The notes under the pieces are model-generated. The model had not been told where the DNA came from. It saw nothing but the letters and a program-made list of their open reading frames with translations, and made no database searches. Both the position numbers and the translations under genes were made by a program. DNA of 64,000 nucleotides from Acidobacteriota bacterium (GTDB lineage Bacteria; Acidobacteriota; Terriglobia; Bryobacterales; Bryobacteraceae). The stretch is taken from NCBI GenBank assembly GCA_017307505.1, contig JAFKEE010000029.1, positions 124,001-188,000 on the forward strand, written 5' to 3'. Shown here piece after piece: positions 28,321-38,908 of this stretch; within the stretch, counting starts at the first letter, position 1, and each line of letters opens with the position of its first letter.

Positions 28321-28698
28321 ATGTTGTTCACTGGACTGGAGCACACGGCCCTGGCCTCGCCTGAACCGAAGCGACTCGCGCAGTGGTACGTCGACACACT
28401 GGGTTTCCGGATCAATCACGAATACGACGGCAACTTCTTCGTCAAAGCGCCCGACGGAGCAATGCTCGAGATCATTCCGTCCCAGGGTGACGCGCCCGCA
28501 ACAGCCATGCGCACCCCGGGCATCCGGCACATCGCCGTCTCGGTGAGCGACTTCGACGCCGCTCACGAAGACCTGAAGACGAAAGGTGTGAAGTTCCTCG
28601 GCGAGCCGCTGAATCTCAAAGGCAACCGGCTGCTCTTCTTTGCCGACGGCGATGGCAACATCCTGCACCTCATCGCCCGGCCCCAACCCCTGCCGTAA
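28321..28698 (+). CDS. VOC-family (glyoxalase-like) protein
   Basis: A 125-residue single-module member of the vicinal oxygen chelate superfamily, which binds a divalent metal in a cup of paired beta-alpha-beta-beta-beta motifs. Seen: the opening LEHTALASPEPKRLAQWYVDTLGFR with a potential metal His, a central IRHIAVSVSDFDAAHEDLK, and NRLLFFADGDGNILHLI carrying the final acidic/aromatic strand. The reaction (lyase, isomerase, dioxygenase or resistance binding) cannot be assigned. It lies 12 bp before the MFS transporter gene and probably shares its transcript. Confidence 0.82.
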   Translation: MLFTGLEHTALASPEPKRLAQWYVDTLGFRINHEYDGNFFVKAPDGAMLEIIPSQGDAPATAMRTPGIRHIAVSVSDFDAAHEDLKTKGVKFLGEPLNLKGNRLLFFADGDGNILHLIARPQPLP

Positions 28699-28710
28699 CG
28701 GTACCCCCCA

Positions 28711-29916
<1,206 letters not shown>

Positions 29917-29927
29917 TCTGGTAACCG

Positions 29928-29945
29928 CGCGCCTTGCGGGGCGCG
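29928..29945 (+). terminator. Candidate terminator hairpin after the MFS gene
   Basis: CGCGCC (29928-29933) and GGCGCG (29940-29945) pair around a TTGCGG loop, 12 bp past the MFS stop. There is no clear T-run. A TAGAAT box at 29951-29956 directly follows and probably serves the next gene. Confidence 0.35.
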
Positions 29946-29970
29946 TCTCGATAGAATGGTGACTTGCCCA

Positions 29971-30654
29971 ATGCGGATTCTGCTTCCCCTTCTGATGGCC
30001 TCCTGTTTCGCGGCCGAATTGCCGGCCGACCTGCTGAAGGCGCGCGATGCGCAGGATCGCGCGGCGCTCGACAAAATCGCCGCCGCGGCCGATGCCGAAG
30101 CTCAGGCCAAATCGAATGACGCAAACGTCCTCTACAAGGCAGCCCAGGCCCAGTTGATCCGTGCCGAAGTCTCGATGGAGCTGCGCGACAAGAACGCCGC
30201 CCGCTCCGCCGCCGAGGCCGGCATCCGGGTCGCCGAAAAGGCCGTTGCTCTGAAGCCCAACGTGGGCGAGTACCACCGCATCCTCGGCACGCTTTGCGGA
30301 CAGGTGATTCCGGCCAATGTCCTGGCCGGGATGAAATATGGCAAGTGCGCCCTTGATGAAGTGAACAAGGCCGTGGAACTGGCGCCCAAAGCGGCAGCCG
30401 GCTACCTGAGCCGCGCTGTCGGCAACTACTACCTGCCGGCCTCCTTCGGCGGCGGCCCCGAGCTCGCCCTCAAGGATGTCGACAAGGCGCTTGAGCTCGA
30501 CCCCAAGGATGCCGACGCCTGGCTGTGGAAGGGCATCATCCTGCGCAAAATGGCCCGCAACGCCGATGCCCGCAAGGCCCTCGCCAAAAGCCAGGAACTC
30601 CACCCTGAGCGCATCTGGACAAAGCAACAACTGGAAAAGACGCCCGAGAAGTGA
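29971..30654 (+). CDS. Exported tetratricopeptide-repeat protein
   Basis: A 227-residue helical-repeat protein with a signal peptide (MRILLPLLMASCFAAE). Seen: helices rich in Ala from about 20 to 110, then two recognisable TPR units at about 120-155 and 160-205 (LALKDVDKALELDPKDADAW and similar). TPRs mediate protein contacts; there is no catalytic motif. The ATG at 29956 overlaps the candidate -10 box, so 29971 is the better start. Its stop overlaps the GTG of the next membrane protein by 4 bp, so the two products probably act together in the envelope. Confidence 0.7.
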   Translation: MRILLPLLMASCFAAELPADLLKARDAQDRAALDKIAAAADAEAQAKSNDANVLYKAAQAQLIRAEVSMELRDKNAARSAAEAGIRVAEKAVALKPNVGEYHRILGTLCGQVIPANVLAGMKYGKCALDEVNKAVELAPKAAAGYLSRAVGNYYLPASFGGGPELALKDVDKALELDPKDADAWLWKGIILRKMARNADARKALAKSQELHPERIWTKQQLEKTPEK

Positions 30655-32276
30655 AGCAGCAGTACCCGGCCACCGCGCTCGTTCTCCTGGTGCTGACGCT
30701 GCTGGGTTTCTTCGTATTTCCGGGCCACACCTGGCTCCAGTCCGACACGCAGATCTACGCCCCGATGCTGGACCGCATGATGGATCCGGCCCTGTTCCCC
30801 AAGGACGAACTCGCCCTCCGCCCCCACGTCACCTGGACCCTGTATGACGAGATCGCCATCGCCTTGCGCCATCTCACGGGAGCGGACTTTCAGTACGTCC
30901 TCGGCGCCCAGCAGCTCGTCTTCCGCTTCGTCGGTCTGGCCGGAGCCTTCCTTCTCGCGCAGGCACTGGGGCTGAGCCTGTCCGCCGCTCTGTTTGCCGC
31001 AGGCTGCTTCGGACTGGGCGCGGTCATCAACGGCCCGGCTGTCCTCACCCTGGAGTACGAACCCGTTCCTCGCGCCTTCGCGGTCCTCCTGCTGATGGGC
31101 GCCTTCGGCTGCGCCGCCAACCGCTACTGGCGGGCCTCCGCCCTGCTGGCCTTCCTCGCCACCATCTACCACCCCACGTCCACCGCTCCCTTCTGGGCCT
31201 GCGCCGCTCTCTATTTCCTCGTCTCCAGATCCCGCAAAGAACTGTGGCCCCTGGCGGCTGCCTGCGCCGCCGCTGTCGCGACAGTGCTGCTGTGCGCGGT
31301 CTTCCAGCATGGTGAGACGGAACGTCAGATCTGGTTCGGCATGATCCCAGCCAGGCTGGAAGCCATCCAGAAGTTCCGCGGGATGTATAACTGGATCCAG
31401 TTCTGGCCGCGTCCCTGGTTCTGGCAATACCCGGTGCTGCTGCTCTTCGCCGGCGGCGCCTGGCTGCGAATCCGGCCGCTGCTCTCGGCCGAAGCCCGCT
31501 TCTTCACCCTGGCCGTCGCGGCCTACGGCATGGTGATGGTGCCACTGCAATACCTGTTGCTGGATGTGGGCAAGTGGATTCTCATGCCGCAGTTCCAGCC
31601 CGCGCGGGCCGTGCTGTTTATCACCGCAATGGCCGTCATGCTCGGCGCGGCCGCCGGCTGGCACGCTGCCTCTGCCGGCCACCGTCTGGAAGCCTTCGGC
31701 TGGTTCGCCGTGGTCTTCGCGATCCCCACAAACGGACTCGTGGTGCAACTCTTCACACAACCGGACACCCGGAAACTGCCGCTCGTGCTCGCCTTGTCCG
31801 TCCTCGCCCTCCTGGCCGTGAAATGGCCGCCCTCGGCCGTGCTCGTCCCCGCCGCGGCGATCTTTCTCATCCCTGGCATCGGCGGGGTCCGGAACTACCC
31901 CGTGCTCCACACCGCGCCGCTGCGGGCACTCTCCAGCTGGGCCTCCACCTCCACGCCGCTGGAAGCAACATTCCTCTTCGCCGATGTCGGCCATGGCCTG
32001 CAGCCCGGCGTCTTCCGGAATGACGCCAAACGCAGCATCTACGTCGACTGGAAAGGCGGCGGACAAGCCAACCTGTTAGAGAACTTCGCCGATCTCTGGT
32101 GGAAACGCTGGAACGAAGTCCACGAGGCCAAACTGCCCCTGCTGCCGCTGGAGCAGTACCGGACCATGGGCGTCGACTACATCGTCATCCGGCCCGCGAA
32201 CCGTCCGCCTTCGGTCACGGCCGTCTACTCGAACTCCGACTGGGCCGTGGTTCCTACCCGGCCGCCTGCCCAATAA
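30651..32276 (+). CDS. Polytopic membrane protein of unknown function
   Basis: A 541-residue integral membrane protein with about ten to twelve predicted spans and a soluble C-terminal domain of about 110 residues. Seen: a first span at 8-28, then DTQIYAPMLDRMMDPALFPKDELA in the first outer loop, further spans through about residue 420, and a C-terminal region with FLFADVGHGLQ and FRNDAKRSIYVDWKGGGQ. The topology and acidic first loop resemble GT-C type glycosyltransferases or DUF6798-like proteins, but no proven catalytic motif is seen. Translationally coupled to the TPR protein. Its 3' end overlaps that of the convergent ribokinase gene by 23 bp. Confidence 0.6.
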   Translation: MKQQYPATALVLLVLTLLGFFVFPGHTWLQSDTQIYAPMLDRMMDPALFPKDELALRPHVTWTLYDEIAIALRHLTGADFQYVLGAQQLVFRFVGLAGAFLLAQALGLSLSAALFAAGCFGLGAVINGPAVLTLEYEPVPRAFAVLLLMGAFGCAANRYWRASALLAFLATIYHPTSTAPFWACAALYFLVSRSRKELWPLAAACAAAVATVLLCAVFQHGETERQIWFGMIPARLEAIQKFRGMYNWIQFWPRPWFWQYPVLLLFAGGAWLRIRPLLSAEARFFTLAVAAYGMVMVPLQYLLLDVGKWILMPQFQPARAVLFITAMAVMLGAAAGWHAASAGHRLEAFGWFAVVFAIPTNGLVVQLFTQPDTRKLPLVLALSVLALLAVKWPPSAVLVPAAAIFLIPGIGGVRNYPVLHTAPLRALSSWASTSTPLEATFLFADVGHGLQPGVFRNDAKRSIYVDWKGGGQANLLENFADLWWKRWNEVHEAKLPLLPLEQYRTMGVDYIVIRPANRPPSVTAVYSNSDWAVVPTRPPAQ

Positions 32277-33198
32277 AGGAGTCGACTTCCTCTCTGGAGG
32301 GCGCCGAGGCCTGTGCGCCCAACCGCGTCACGGAAAGGGCCGCGGCGGCATTGGCGAATCGCAGGGCCTCGGAGATAGTCCGGTCCTCGGCCAGGGCCAC
32401 GGCCAACCCCGCATTGAAGGTATCGCCGGCCGCCGTGGTGTCGACCGCCGTGACCGCGAATCCGGGCACGGCCAACTCGCGCTCGCCGTCCGAGTAGAAG
32501 CAGCCCTGCTCCCCTAGTTTCAGCACCACCGCCTTCGGACCCAGCCCGCGCAGAGCCCGGGCAATCTCGGGAGCCTCGGCAAACGTCACGCGCGCCGGCG
32601 CCCGGTCCAGCAGGATACAGGCTTCACTCTCGTTCGGCGTCAGCACGTCGACCAGCGCCAGCAGCCGGTCCGGCAGGCGCTGCGCGGGCGCCGGATCGAG
32701 AATCGTCTGTGCACCGGCTTTCCGGCCGGCACGCATGGCCGCTTCCACCGTCTCCAGCGGAGTCTCGAGCTGGAACAGAGCGCAACGCGCTCCCTCATAG
32801 GCAACATGGGCGGACTCGATGTCCCCCGGCGCCAGCATCGCATTCGCGCCCGGCGCCACGACGATCGAGTTCTGGCCCGACTTCTCCACCCAGATCAGGG
32901 CCACGCCGGTCGGAGTCTGCCGGGCAGCGCGCACCGTCGAGACATCCACACCGGCGGCGGCCAGGCTCGCCTTCAGGTGATCGGCAAATGGATCCAGTCC
33001 GACGCAGCCCACCATCCGGACCCGGCCGGTCCGGGCCAGTTTACCGGCTGCGCAGGCCTGGTTGGCGCCCTTGCCGCCCGGGATCATCTGGAAGTTGCCG
33101 CCCAGGGTCGTTTCCCCAGGGGCTGGCAACCGGTCCACCTGAACCACAAAGTCCATGTTCAAGGAGCCAGTGACGACCAACGCGGAGGATTGCATCAT
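32254..33198 (-). CDS. rbsK: Ribokinase-like PfkB-family sugar kinase
   Basis: Phosphorylates D-ribose (or a similar sugar) at O5 with ATP. The 314-residue length is normal. Seen: the N-terminal GSLNMDFVVQVDRLPAPGET with substrate Asp, the glycine-rich IPGGKGANQACAAGKLA of PfkB signature 1, LTPNESEA, and signature 2 DTTAAGDTFNAGLAVALAE with the catalytic Asp. The GGKGANQA element is characteristic of ribokinase rather than fructokinase or adenosine kinase. Two ATG codons (33198, 33195) are possible. It closes the leftward run that begins at selD. Only the first reader's inference links it to ribose; no transporter is adjacent. Confidence 0.88.
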   Translation of the reverse strand: MMQSSALVVTGSLNMDFVVQVDRLPAPGETTLGGNFQMIPGGKGANQACAAGKLARTGRVRMVGCVGLDPFADHLKASLAAAGVDVSTVRAARQTPTGVALIWVEKSGQNSIVVAPGANAMLAPGDIESAHVAYEGARCALFQLETPLETVEAAMRAGRKAGAQTILDPAPAQRLPDRLLALVDVLTPNESEACILLDRAPARVTFAEAPEIARALRGLGPKAVVLKLGEQGCFYSDGERELAVPGFAVTAVDTTAAGDTFNAGLAVALAEDRTISEALRFANAAAALSVTRLGAQASAPSREEVDSFIGQAAG

Positions 33199-33291
33199 GG
33201 GTATCTTACTGCACGGGTGGGGACGGAAGACGGAAAGGCCCGGGAAGATGGATTCCTGGCGGGACCGGCTGGTTGTTCAGGCGCGAAAGAT

Positions 33292-33879
33292 CTAGTGCGC
33301 GAGGTCGATGCCGAAATTCCGGAGCTCTTCGGCGTAGTACCGCTTGTGCAGCAGATCCCACTCCTCGCTGCCTTCCGGAATGTCCTTCTTCATCGTGCGG
33401 ATCTTGGCGCGCGCCGCCTTTTCCGCTTTGTCTTCGTTGAGCAGGATCTCGGAGATCAGCCGGACCAGTTCCAGCCGCACGTCGTTCGAATCCCGGCGGA
33501 AGCGGCAGTCGCGCGACTTGCGCAGCGCCGTCACCACTTTGTGCGAGATCTCGTTGATCTTGTCGCGGCTCAGCTTCATCGGGTCGCCGGTGTCGCGGCC
33601 GCTGGCCTTCACCACCTTGCGCTGGGCCACCAACTGGTTCTTGATGCGGCGGAACATCTCCGAATAGCTGATGCTGTTGTTGGACATGTACACGGAGTAC
33701 TCTTCCAACAGAGTGCGCACCTCGTCATTCAGCTTGTCTTCCACGGACAACTCATCGGTAATGATCGTTCCCATCAACTCCGCCACGGCGGTGGGGTTCG
33801 AGATTTCGATGATGTTGGAACCGAGCTTTGCAGCCAGTTGGCGGCTTAGATAAGTGACGAATTCTTTGGCGAGGAGCAT
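33292..33879 (-). CDS. DUF507-family protein
   Basis: A 195-residue largely helical cytoplasmic protein of the DUF507 family, found in Acidobacteria, Deltaproteobacteria and Aquificae, function unknown. Seen: two related halves, about 1-85 (LAKEFVTYLSRQLAAKLG ... YSEMFRRIKNQLVAQR) and about 100-190 (LSRDKINEISHKVVTALRK ... LLHKRYYAEEL). This fits the tandem duplication typical of the family. A TAGACT box at 33913-33918 read leftward lies about 33 nt before the ATG and is a plausible promoter, so it may be expressed separately from the kinase upstream. Confidence 0.8.
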   Translation of the reverse strand: MLLAKEFVTYLSRQLAAKLGSNIIEISNPTAVAELMGTIITDELSVEDKLNDEVRTLLEEYSVYMSNNSISYSEMFRRIKNQLVAQRKVVKASGRDTGDPMKLSRDKINEISHKVVTALRKSRDCRFRRDSNDVRLELVRLISEILLNEDKAEKAARAKIRTMKKDIPEGSEEWDLLHKRYYAEELRNFGIDLAH

Positions 33880-33943
33880 CCTGCGAACTCAGAAGCTAAC
33901 CGGACTACTCCCAGTCTAGCAGCATGCGGAAAAGCGCTCCAAA

Positions 33944-36670
33944 TCATTCCCGGCTCTCGGGCTCTGCCACGGCTGCGAGCATCTGTTCCACCAGGGCTTC
34001 CAAGTCTTTCGGAAGGAATGGTTTACGGAGGATGCGCCCCATTCCGCTGCCGTTCTCCTGCTCCAGCGAATCGCCGGGATAGCCGGAGATATAGAGGACG
34101 CCCAGCTTGGGATTGTGCTGCAGCAGCCGCTCTGCCAGTTCCGGGCCGCTCATCCCCGGCATGACAACGTCGGTGATCAGCAGTTCCACCGGTGGATCGG
34201 CCTTGCTGAACAGCTCCAGCGCCTGCTCCCCGTTGGACGCGGCGTAGGTCCGGTAGCCCAACTGGGACAAGGTCTCCCTGGCCAGTTCCCGCACCTGCCC
34301 CTGGTCTGCCACCAGCAGGATGACGTGCTGGCTGGCCTGTTTGCCCGGCCCCCACGAAGAGGCCACGGCCATCGCGGGTTCCTCCACCGCCGGCAGCAGG
34401 ATCCGGAAGGTCGCCCCCTGGCCCGGCTTGCTGAAGACTGAGATGTGGCCCCCGCTCTGTTTCACGATGCCGTACACGCTCGACAGTCCCAGGCCGGTAC
34501 CCTTCCCCACTTCCTTCGTGGTGAAGAACGGCTCGAAGATGCGCTCCCTGGTGCTTTCATCCATCCCCGCGCCTGTATCCATGGCATACAGCGCGACATA
34601 GGACCCAGGCTGCAGGTCCATCGACTGCGACGAGCGCGCCTCGACAATCTCCTCATTCGCCGTGCGGATGGTGAACGCGCCGCCCATCGGCATGGCGTCG
34701 CGGGCATTGGCCGCCAGGTTGAGCAGGACCTGCGCCAGTTGCGTCCGGTCCGCCCGAACCCGCTTCAGGTGTTTGGCGGTCTGGAACCGCAGTTCCACGG
34801 TCTCGCCGAGCAGCGGCACCAGCAGACCCTGCATCGAAACCACCACCTCATTCAGGTCCAGAACCTGCGGTTGCAGCACCTGCTTGCGGCTGAATGCCAG
34901 CAACTGCCGCGTCAGGTCGGCCGCGCGCTGGCCGGCCCGCTGAATCTCCACCAGCAGACGGCGGTTCTGGTCCTGCTCGCCCACGCGCCCCAGCAGCATG
35001 TGGCTGTAGCCATTGATGACCGTGAGCAGGTTATTGAAATCGTGGGCGATGCCGCCGGCCAGCGTCCCCAGCGACTCCACACGCTGGACGTGGCGGAACT
35101 GCTCCTCGATTTCCTTCATCTCCGTCACGTCCTGGACGGTGCCCATCACCATGTGCCGGCCGTCGCGCAACTGTGTGAACTCGCCGTACGAGCGCACATG
35201 CCGCACGCGTCCATCCGGGCGCAGAATGCGGTACTCCATCGCACGATTGCGCGACTCTTTGTCGGCCGTCAGGGCCATCGCGCGGATCCGCTCCCGGTCG
35301 TCGGGATGGACCAGGTCCATCAGGTGGTCGAACGTGGGCTCAAAGATCTCGGGATTCAGCCCGTGGATGCGGTACACCTCATCCGACCAGCGCAGCGCCC
35401 CGGTGTTCGGGTCCTTTTCCCAACTGCCCAGGCGCGCCAGCTTCTGAGCGCGCTCCAGGTGCGCCTGGCTCGACCGGAGCTGCCGCTCCGCCTTGCGCCG
35501 CCGGACCACGTTGGCCACCATGGCGGCAATGATCAGAAACTGGATCACGGTGAAGGCCGCCCCCACCCAGATCAGCAGGCGATTGCGGTCATAGATGTCG
35601 CCGATCCGGGCGGGCCGGTTCAACACCACTGCTCCAGCCGGGATCGATTCGGGCTGGACGCCCAGGCGCGCCAGGACCGAATAGTCCAGCACCATCTGGA
35701 GCACACCATGGCGTGCGATGGGCACACTGGAGGGCGCCGCCCCCTCCAGCACCCGTTTGGCAATATTGCCGGCCTGAAACCCGTGGGCCCGGCCGTTGTT
35801 GAAACAGCCTCCGGCAAAGCCCTGACCCAGTTGCGCGCTGGTCGGGCCGAATACCGGCACGTGCCCGGCGGCCTGCGCGATTTGTGCGGCCGCGTCCTGC
35901 AGCGGCACATACAGCCCGGTGCCATCGCGGCTGAAACCCGTCGTCACCACCAGGGAATCCGGCGGCACGGCCCGCAACTGCGCCAGAATCTGGTCGAAGG
36001 ACAGCAGCGATCCGTCGAGAAAGGCAAAGTGCAGTGGGGCAAGGCGCCTGGCCAGCAGCCGGTACGCGCGCAAATGCACCTGATTGGAAGCCGAGGCGTC
36101 GGACACCACGAAGACATGCCGCCTCTGCGGGAAAATGTGCAGCGCCGTCTCCAGATAGCCCTGGAGGTCAAACTCCTCAACGACCCCGGTGTAGACGTCC
36201 CTGGGCACTTGCTGGATCAGCTCCGGACCCGACACGCCACAGAACACCACCGGCACGTTGCCGAAGAGCTCCAGCCGGTGCTTCAGCAGGAACTGCAGCG
36301 CCTCCTCATCGGAAGAGACCACCAGGTCGAGCGGCAGCGACCGGTACTTCTCGCGGAGGGTCTCCTCCATCCGGGCCTCGTGCGCCGGGCCGCTCTTGCG
36401 TTTCGAGTCGAGGAACTCAGTCCAGACCTCGACTTCGAAAGGCAGCCCGGCCAGGACGTCCTCTACCCCCAGGACAAGATCGTTCGTCCAGGGGAAGTTC
36501 TGGTGATAGGAGTTGAGGATCAGTACATTGCGTTTAGGCCGGGGCGCAGGCACGTCCGGGGACGGCGGCTGCGCCAGGGCGATACCCGCACACAGGACCG
36601 CCACCCACAGGTCACGCATCCTGGGCACGGCAGCACGGTTTCGAGGCTTTCCCCGGCAACTCATTTCCAT
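33944..36670 (-). CDS. Hybrid histidine kinase with ABC substrate-binding-like sensor
   Basis: A 908-residue membrane sensor kinase. Seen in order: a signal/anchor helix near 18-36, a periplasmic ABC-substrate-binding-like domain (PF04392 type, about 46-350, [14 protein letters not shown] opening), a transmembrane helix about 365-389, a PAS domain about 410-520 ([20 protein letters not shown]), HisKA with phospho-His543 in [11 protein letters not shown], a HATPase with N, G1 and G2 boxes ([20 protein letters not shown]), and a C-terminal receiver whose Asp lies in [11 protein letters not shown]. The receiver's acidic pair is reduced: LLVADQG replaces the usual VVDDE. Start ATG 36670 follows CGGGAG; ATG 36619 is an alternative. 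Its ligand and partner regulator are unknown. Confidence 0.88.
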   Translation of the reverse strand: MEMSCRGKPRNRAAVPRMRDLWVAVLCAGIALAQPPSPDVPAPRPKRNVLILNSYHQNFPWTNDLVLGVEDVLAGLPFEVEVWTEFLDSKRKSGPAHEARMEETLREKYRSLPLDLVVSSDEEALQFLLKHRLELFGNVPVVFCGVSGPELIQQVPRDVYTGVVEEFDLQGYLETALHIFPQRRHVFVVSDASASNQVHLRAYRLLARRLAPLHFAFLDGSLLSFDQILAQLRAVPPDSLVVTTGFSRDGTGLYVPLQDAAAQIAQAAGHVPVFGPTSAQLGQGFAGGCFNNGRAHGFQAGNIAKRVLEGAAPSSVPIARHGVLQMVLDYSVLARLGVQPESIPAGAVVLNRPARIGDIYDRNRLLIWVGAAFTVIQFLIIAAMVANVVRRRKAERQLRSSQAHLERAQKLARLGSWEKDPNTGALRWSDEVYRIHGLNPEIFEPTFDHLMDLVHPDDRERIRAMALTADKESRNRAMEYRILRPDGRVRHVRSYGEFTQLRDGRHMVMGTVQDVTEMKEIEEQFRHVQRVESLGTLAGGIAHDFNNLLTVINGYSHMLLGRVGEQDQNRRLLVEIQRAGQRAADLTRQLLAFSRKQVLQPQVLDLNEVVVSMQGLLVPLLGETVELRFQTAKHLKRVRADRTQLAQVLLNLAANARDAMPMGGAFTIRTANEEIVEARSSQSMDLQPGSYVALYAMDTGAGMDESTRERIFEPFFTTKEVGKGTGLGLSSVYGIVKQSGGHISVFSKPGQGATFRILLPAVEEPAMAVASSWGPGKQASQHVILLVADQGQVRELARETLSQLGYRTYAASNGEQALELFSKADPPVELLITDVVMPGMSGPELAERLLQHNPKLGVLYISGYPGDSLEQENGSGMGRILRKPFLPKDLEALVEQMLAAVAEPESRE

Positions 36671-36690
36671 CCATCTCCCGGGTGCCCGGA

Positions 36691-37131
36691 TTAATGCACG
36701 AGGTCGCCTTCGTGATGATCCAGGAAGTCCCGGTCGATCCGTTTGCGACTCCGGAACCCCTCTTCCAGACCGTGCCAATACCCGACTCCGGCCTCATTCA
36801 GCTGGTAACAGATGAGGACCTCTTCGCCCCGGTACTTTGTGGGAAAGTCCACCAGCCCGATATTCAGGTCCTTCACCTGTACGCCCAATTCTTCAAACTG
36901 ATCGAGAATTTCCTTGAGCTTCCGGCCGAGCTCGTCCACGCGCCTGCGAAGGATGACCAGCCGTTCGGTGTCGAGATCCACTCCGCCCATCTGGTGGGCT
37001 TTGCGCATGCTCTCCGCAATCTCCCGCTGGGCTTCCTCCAGTTCGGCGCGTGCCTCCACACCTTCCTTGAGCATGCGGCTCACCTCCGGCACCAGCCGCT
37101 GGGCCTGCTCGAGCGTGAAATAACGAGCCAT
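36691..37131 (-). CDS. DUF2203-family protein
   Basis: A 146-residue protein of the DUF2203 family, function unknown. Seen: FTLEQAQRLVPEVSRML at the N-terminus, a long charged helix pair likely forming a coiled coil (about 20-85), the family motif DLNIGLVDFPTKYRGEEVLICY (about 92-113) and the GVGYWHGLEEGFRSR end. It is soluble and has no membrane span. It starts 4 bp after pyrF and ends 20 bp before the hybrid kinase, so it sits within the selD-pyrF transcription unit. Confidence 0.85.
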   Translation of the reverse strand: MARYFTLEQAQRLVPEVSRMLKEGVEARAELEEAQREIAESMRKAHQMGGVDLDTERLVILRRRVDELGRKLKEILDQFEELGVQVKDLNIGLVDFPTKYRGEEVLICYQLNEAGVGYWHGLEEGFRSRKRIDRDFLDHHEGDLVH

Positions 37132-37135
37132 GGCC

Positions 37136-37831
37136 TTAGTGTAATTGAGTTCCCAAAGCGCGCAGAATCGAATCCGCGGCCGCCGCCGGTTGAGCGGCGC
37201 GCGTGATTTCCCGGCCTACTACCAGATAACTCGCGCCCGCTTCCATGGCCGAGGCCGGGGTCGCCACCCGTTTCTGGTCGCCGTGATCGGCCCCGGCGGA
37301 CCTCACGCCCGGCACCACCAGCAGTTTCTGCGGCGGAACCAGCGCGCGCAACCGCTGCACTTCCAGCGGAGAACACACCAGGCCGTCGGCCCCCGCGTCG
37401 ACAGCTTTGCCGGCCAGCCACTCCACCTGTTGCGCCATGGTGCGACCCGTGACGCCGAGGTCGTCGAGATCCGACTGGTCGAAACTGGTGAGCACGGTCA
37501 CCGCGAGAATCCGCAGATTCGTTCCGGCCGCCGCCTCGCGGGCCGCCCGGATCACCTGCGGACTGGAATGCACGGTCAACAGGCTGGCGCCCAGCGCCGC
37601 CACGCGCGCCGCCGCCCGTTTGACAGTCTCGTGGATGTCGAACATCTTCAGGTCCACGAACACCTGTTTGCGCCGCGCCACGATCTCGCGCACCACCGCC
37701 GGCCCTTCCGCCGTGAAAAGCTCCAGTCCGACCTTATAGAAATCGACCGTCGTCGAAAGCCGGTCGACCAGGGAGAGAGCCTCCGCGGCATTCGGCAAAT
37801 CGAGGGCAACAATAATAGGGTTGTAGTTCAT
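37136..37831 (-). CDS. pyrF: Orotidine 5'-phosphate decarboxylase
   Basis: Final step of UMP synthesis. The 231-residue length fits the short bacterial type. Seen: IIVALDLPN with the first substrate Asp, FYKVGLELF, the catalytic tetrad region FVDLKMFDIHETV (Asp-x-Lys-x-x-Asp; the usual IPNT is IHET here), GADGLVCSPLE, and VVPGVRSAGADHGDQKRVATP for phosphate binding. Its ATG overlaps the selD stop by 4 bp. The ATG at 37831 gives the conserved N-terminus. Confidence 0.95.
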   Translation of the reverse strand: MNYNPIIVALDLPNAAEALSLVDRLSTTVDFYKVGLELFTAEGPAVVREIVARRKQVFVDLKMFDIHETVKRAAARVAALGASLLTVHSSPQVIRAAREAAAGTNLRILAVTVLTSFDQSDLDDLGVTGRTMAQQVEWLAGKAVDAGADGLVCSPLEVQRLRALVPPQKLLVVPGVRSAGADHGDQKRVATPASAMEAGASYLVVGREITRAAQPAAAADSILRALGTQLH

Positions 37832-38814
37832 AAAACGTGAATGGGCTTCTCGCCCCGGTCCAATACCCGGCCAATGATGCGTCCGGCGGGCCGCAGCGAG
37901 GCCTGTTGCGGCGATTGCGACAACAGCAGTCCGCCCGAGGTCTGCGGATCGTAGAGCAGCGCCTCCACTTCCGGCCGGACGCCTTCCCTTACCAGGACAC
38001 ACGAGGAAGCAAAGGCCCGGTTGTTATTCAGCCCGCCCGGCACCGCCCCGGCGGCGGCATACTCCAATGCCCCGGGCAGAAACTCCAGCGCCGCCGAATC
38101 GATCTCCAGCGTGACCTTGCTGGCCAGCGCCATCTCGCGGGCGTGGCCCATCAGCCCGAAGCCCGTGATGTCCGTACACCCGTTGGCCTCGGTGTCGACC
38201 CGGTTCAGACGCAGCATGGACGCAATGGAGGCCGCCACATGTTCTTCGCTCGCCAGCCCGCGCTTCAGCGCCGTCGAGATGACGCCCGTGCCGAGGGCCT
38301 TGGTGAGGACGAGAACATCGCCCGGCCGCGCGCCGGCGTTGGTCCAGATGCGGTCCGGATGCACCGTGCCTGTGACCGCATAGCCAAATTTGATCTCGTC
38401 GTCGTTCACGCTATGCCCGCCCACCACGGCGCATTCCGCCTCGATCATCTTCTCCGCGCCGCCCTTCAAAATCGCTTCCAGGTCTTCCAGATCGCCCTTG
38501 CCCGGGTAGCACAGCACCGACAGCGCGGTCACCGGCCGCCCGCCCATCGCGAACACATCACTCAGCGCGTTAGCCGCCGCGATGGCGCCGTAAGTATAAG
38601 GGTCGTCGACAATTGGCGTGAAAAAGTCCACCGTTTGCACCAGGGCACACTCCGGGCTGAGCTTGTAGACGCCGGCATCGTCCGACGTATCAAACCCCAC
38701 CAGAACGTTAGAATTGCGCAGGCGCGGAACGCCTGGCAGTACCTGGTCCAAAACCTTTGGACTGAGCTTGGACGCTCAACCCGCGGCTTTGACGTGTGCG
38801 GTTAACTTTTTCAT
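37828..38814 (-). CDS. selD: Selenide, water dikinase SelD with in-frame UGA (selenocysteine) at the active site
   Basis: Makes selenophosphate from selenide and ATP, the selenium donor for selenocysteine and selenouridine. From ATG 38814 the frame reads MKKLTAHVKAAG, then TGA (38776-38778, residue 13), then ASKLSPKVLDQVLPG and the full SelD body. This places UGA exactly where SelD has its catalytic Cys or Sec, with the essential Lys three residues later. Further motifs: GFDTSDDAGVYKL, VVGGHSVNDDEIKFGYA and DPQTSGGLLL. A start at the TTG 38751 would delete the catalytic residues and is rejected. Total 328 residues. It leads the operon with pyrF (4-bp overlap). No selA, selB or selC is in the window, so the decoding machinery must be elsewhere. 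Confidence 0.9.
38746..38762 (-). promoter_or_regulatory. Bacterial SECIS-like stem-loop in selD
   Basis: In the mRNA, GUCCAAA and UUUGGAC form a perfect 7-bp stem with a GGU loop, about 20 nt downstream of the UGA codon. Bacterial SECIS elements are small coding-region hairpins with a G in the first two loop positions 16-37 nt after UGA, so position and loop both fit. It would recruit SelB-Sec-tRNA. Confidence 0.7.
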
Positions 38815-38895
38815 TGCAAACCGGGCGAATAACCCTTCCGCCTGGATCTATTATCTAGCATGCAACCCGGGCAATAGTTCGGCCCGGACAGGCTT

Positions 38896-38901
38896 TATAA
38901 T
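38896..38901 (+). promoter_or_regulatory. Consensus -10 box for a leaderless phosphatase mRNA
   Basis: A perfect TATAAT ends 7 nt before the TTG start at 38909, so the transcript should begin at or near the start codon. The -35 region is not clear. Confidence 0.5.
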
Positions 38902-38908
38902 CGAAGGC

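Noticed and set aside
30429-32066. Minus-strand frame (545 codons) opposite the polytopic membrane protein
   Set aside because: The plus-strand product has convincing membrane spans and coupled translation; the reverse frame is Gly/Gln-rich without motifs.
34445-36694. Long plus-strand frame (749 codons) opposite the hybrid kinase
   Set aside because: Antisense to a clear multi-domain kinase; low-complexity, His/Arg/Gln-rich translation.
38749-38751. TTG 38751 as the start of selD
   Set aside because: It would remove the catalytic Cys/Sec position and essential Lys; the upstream codons through the TGA match the family.
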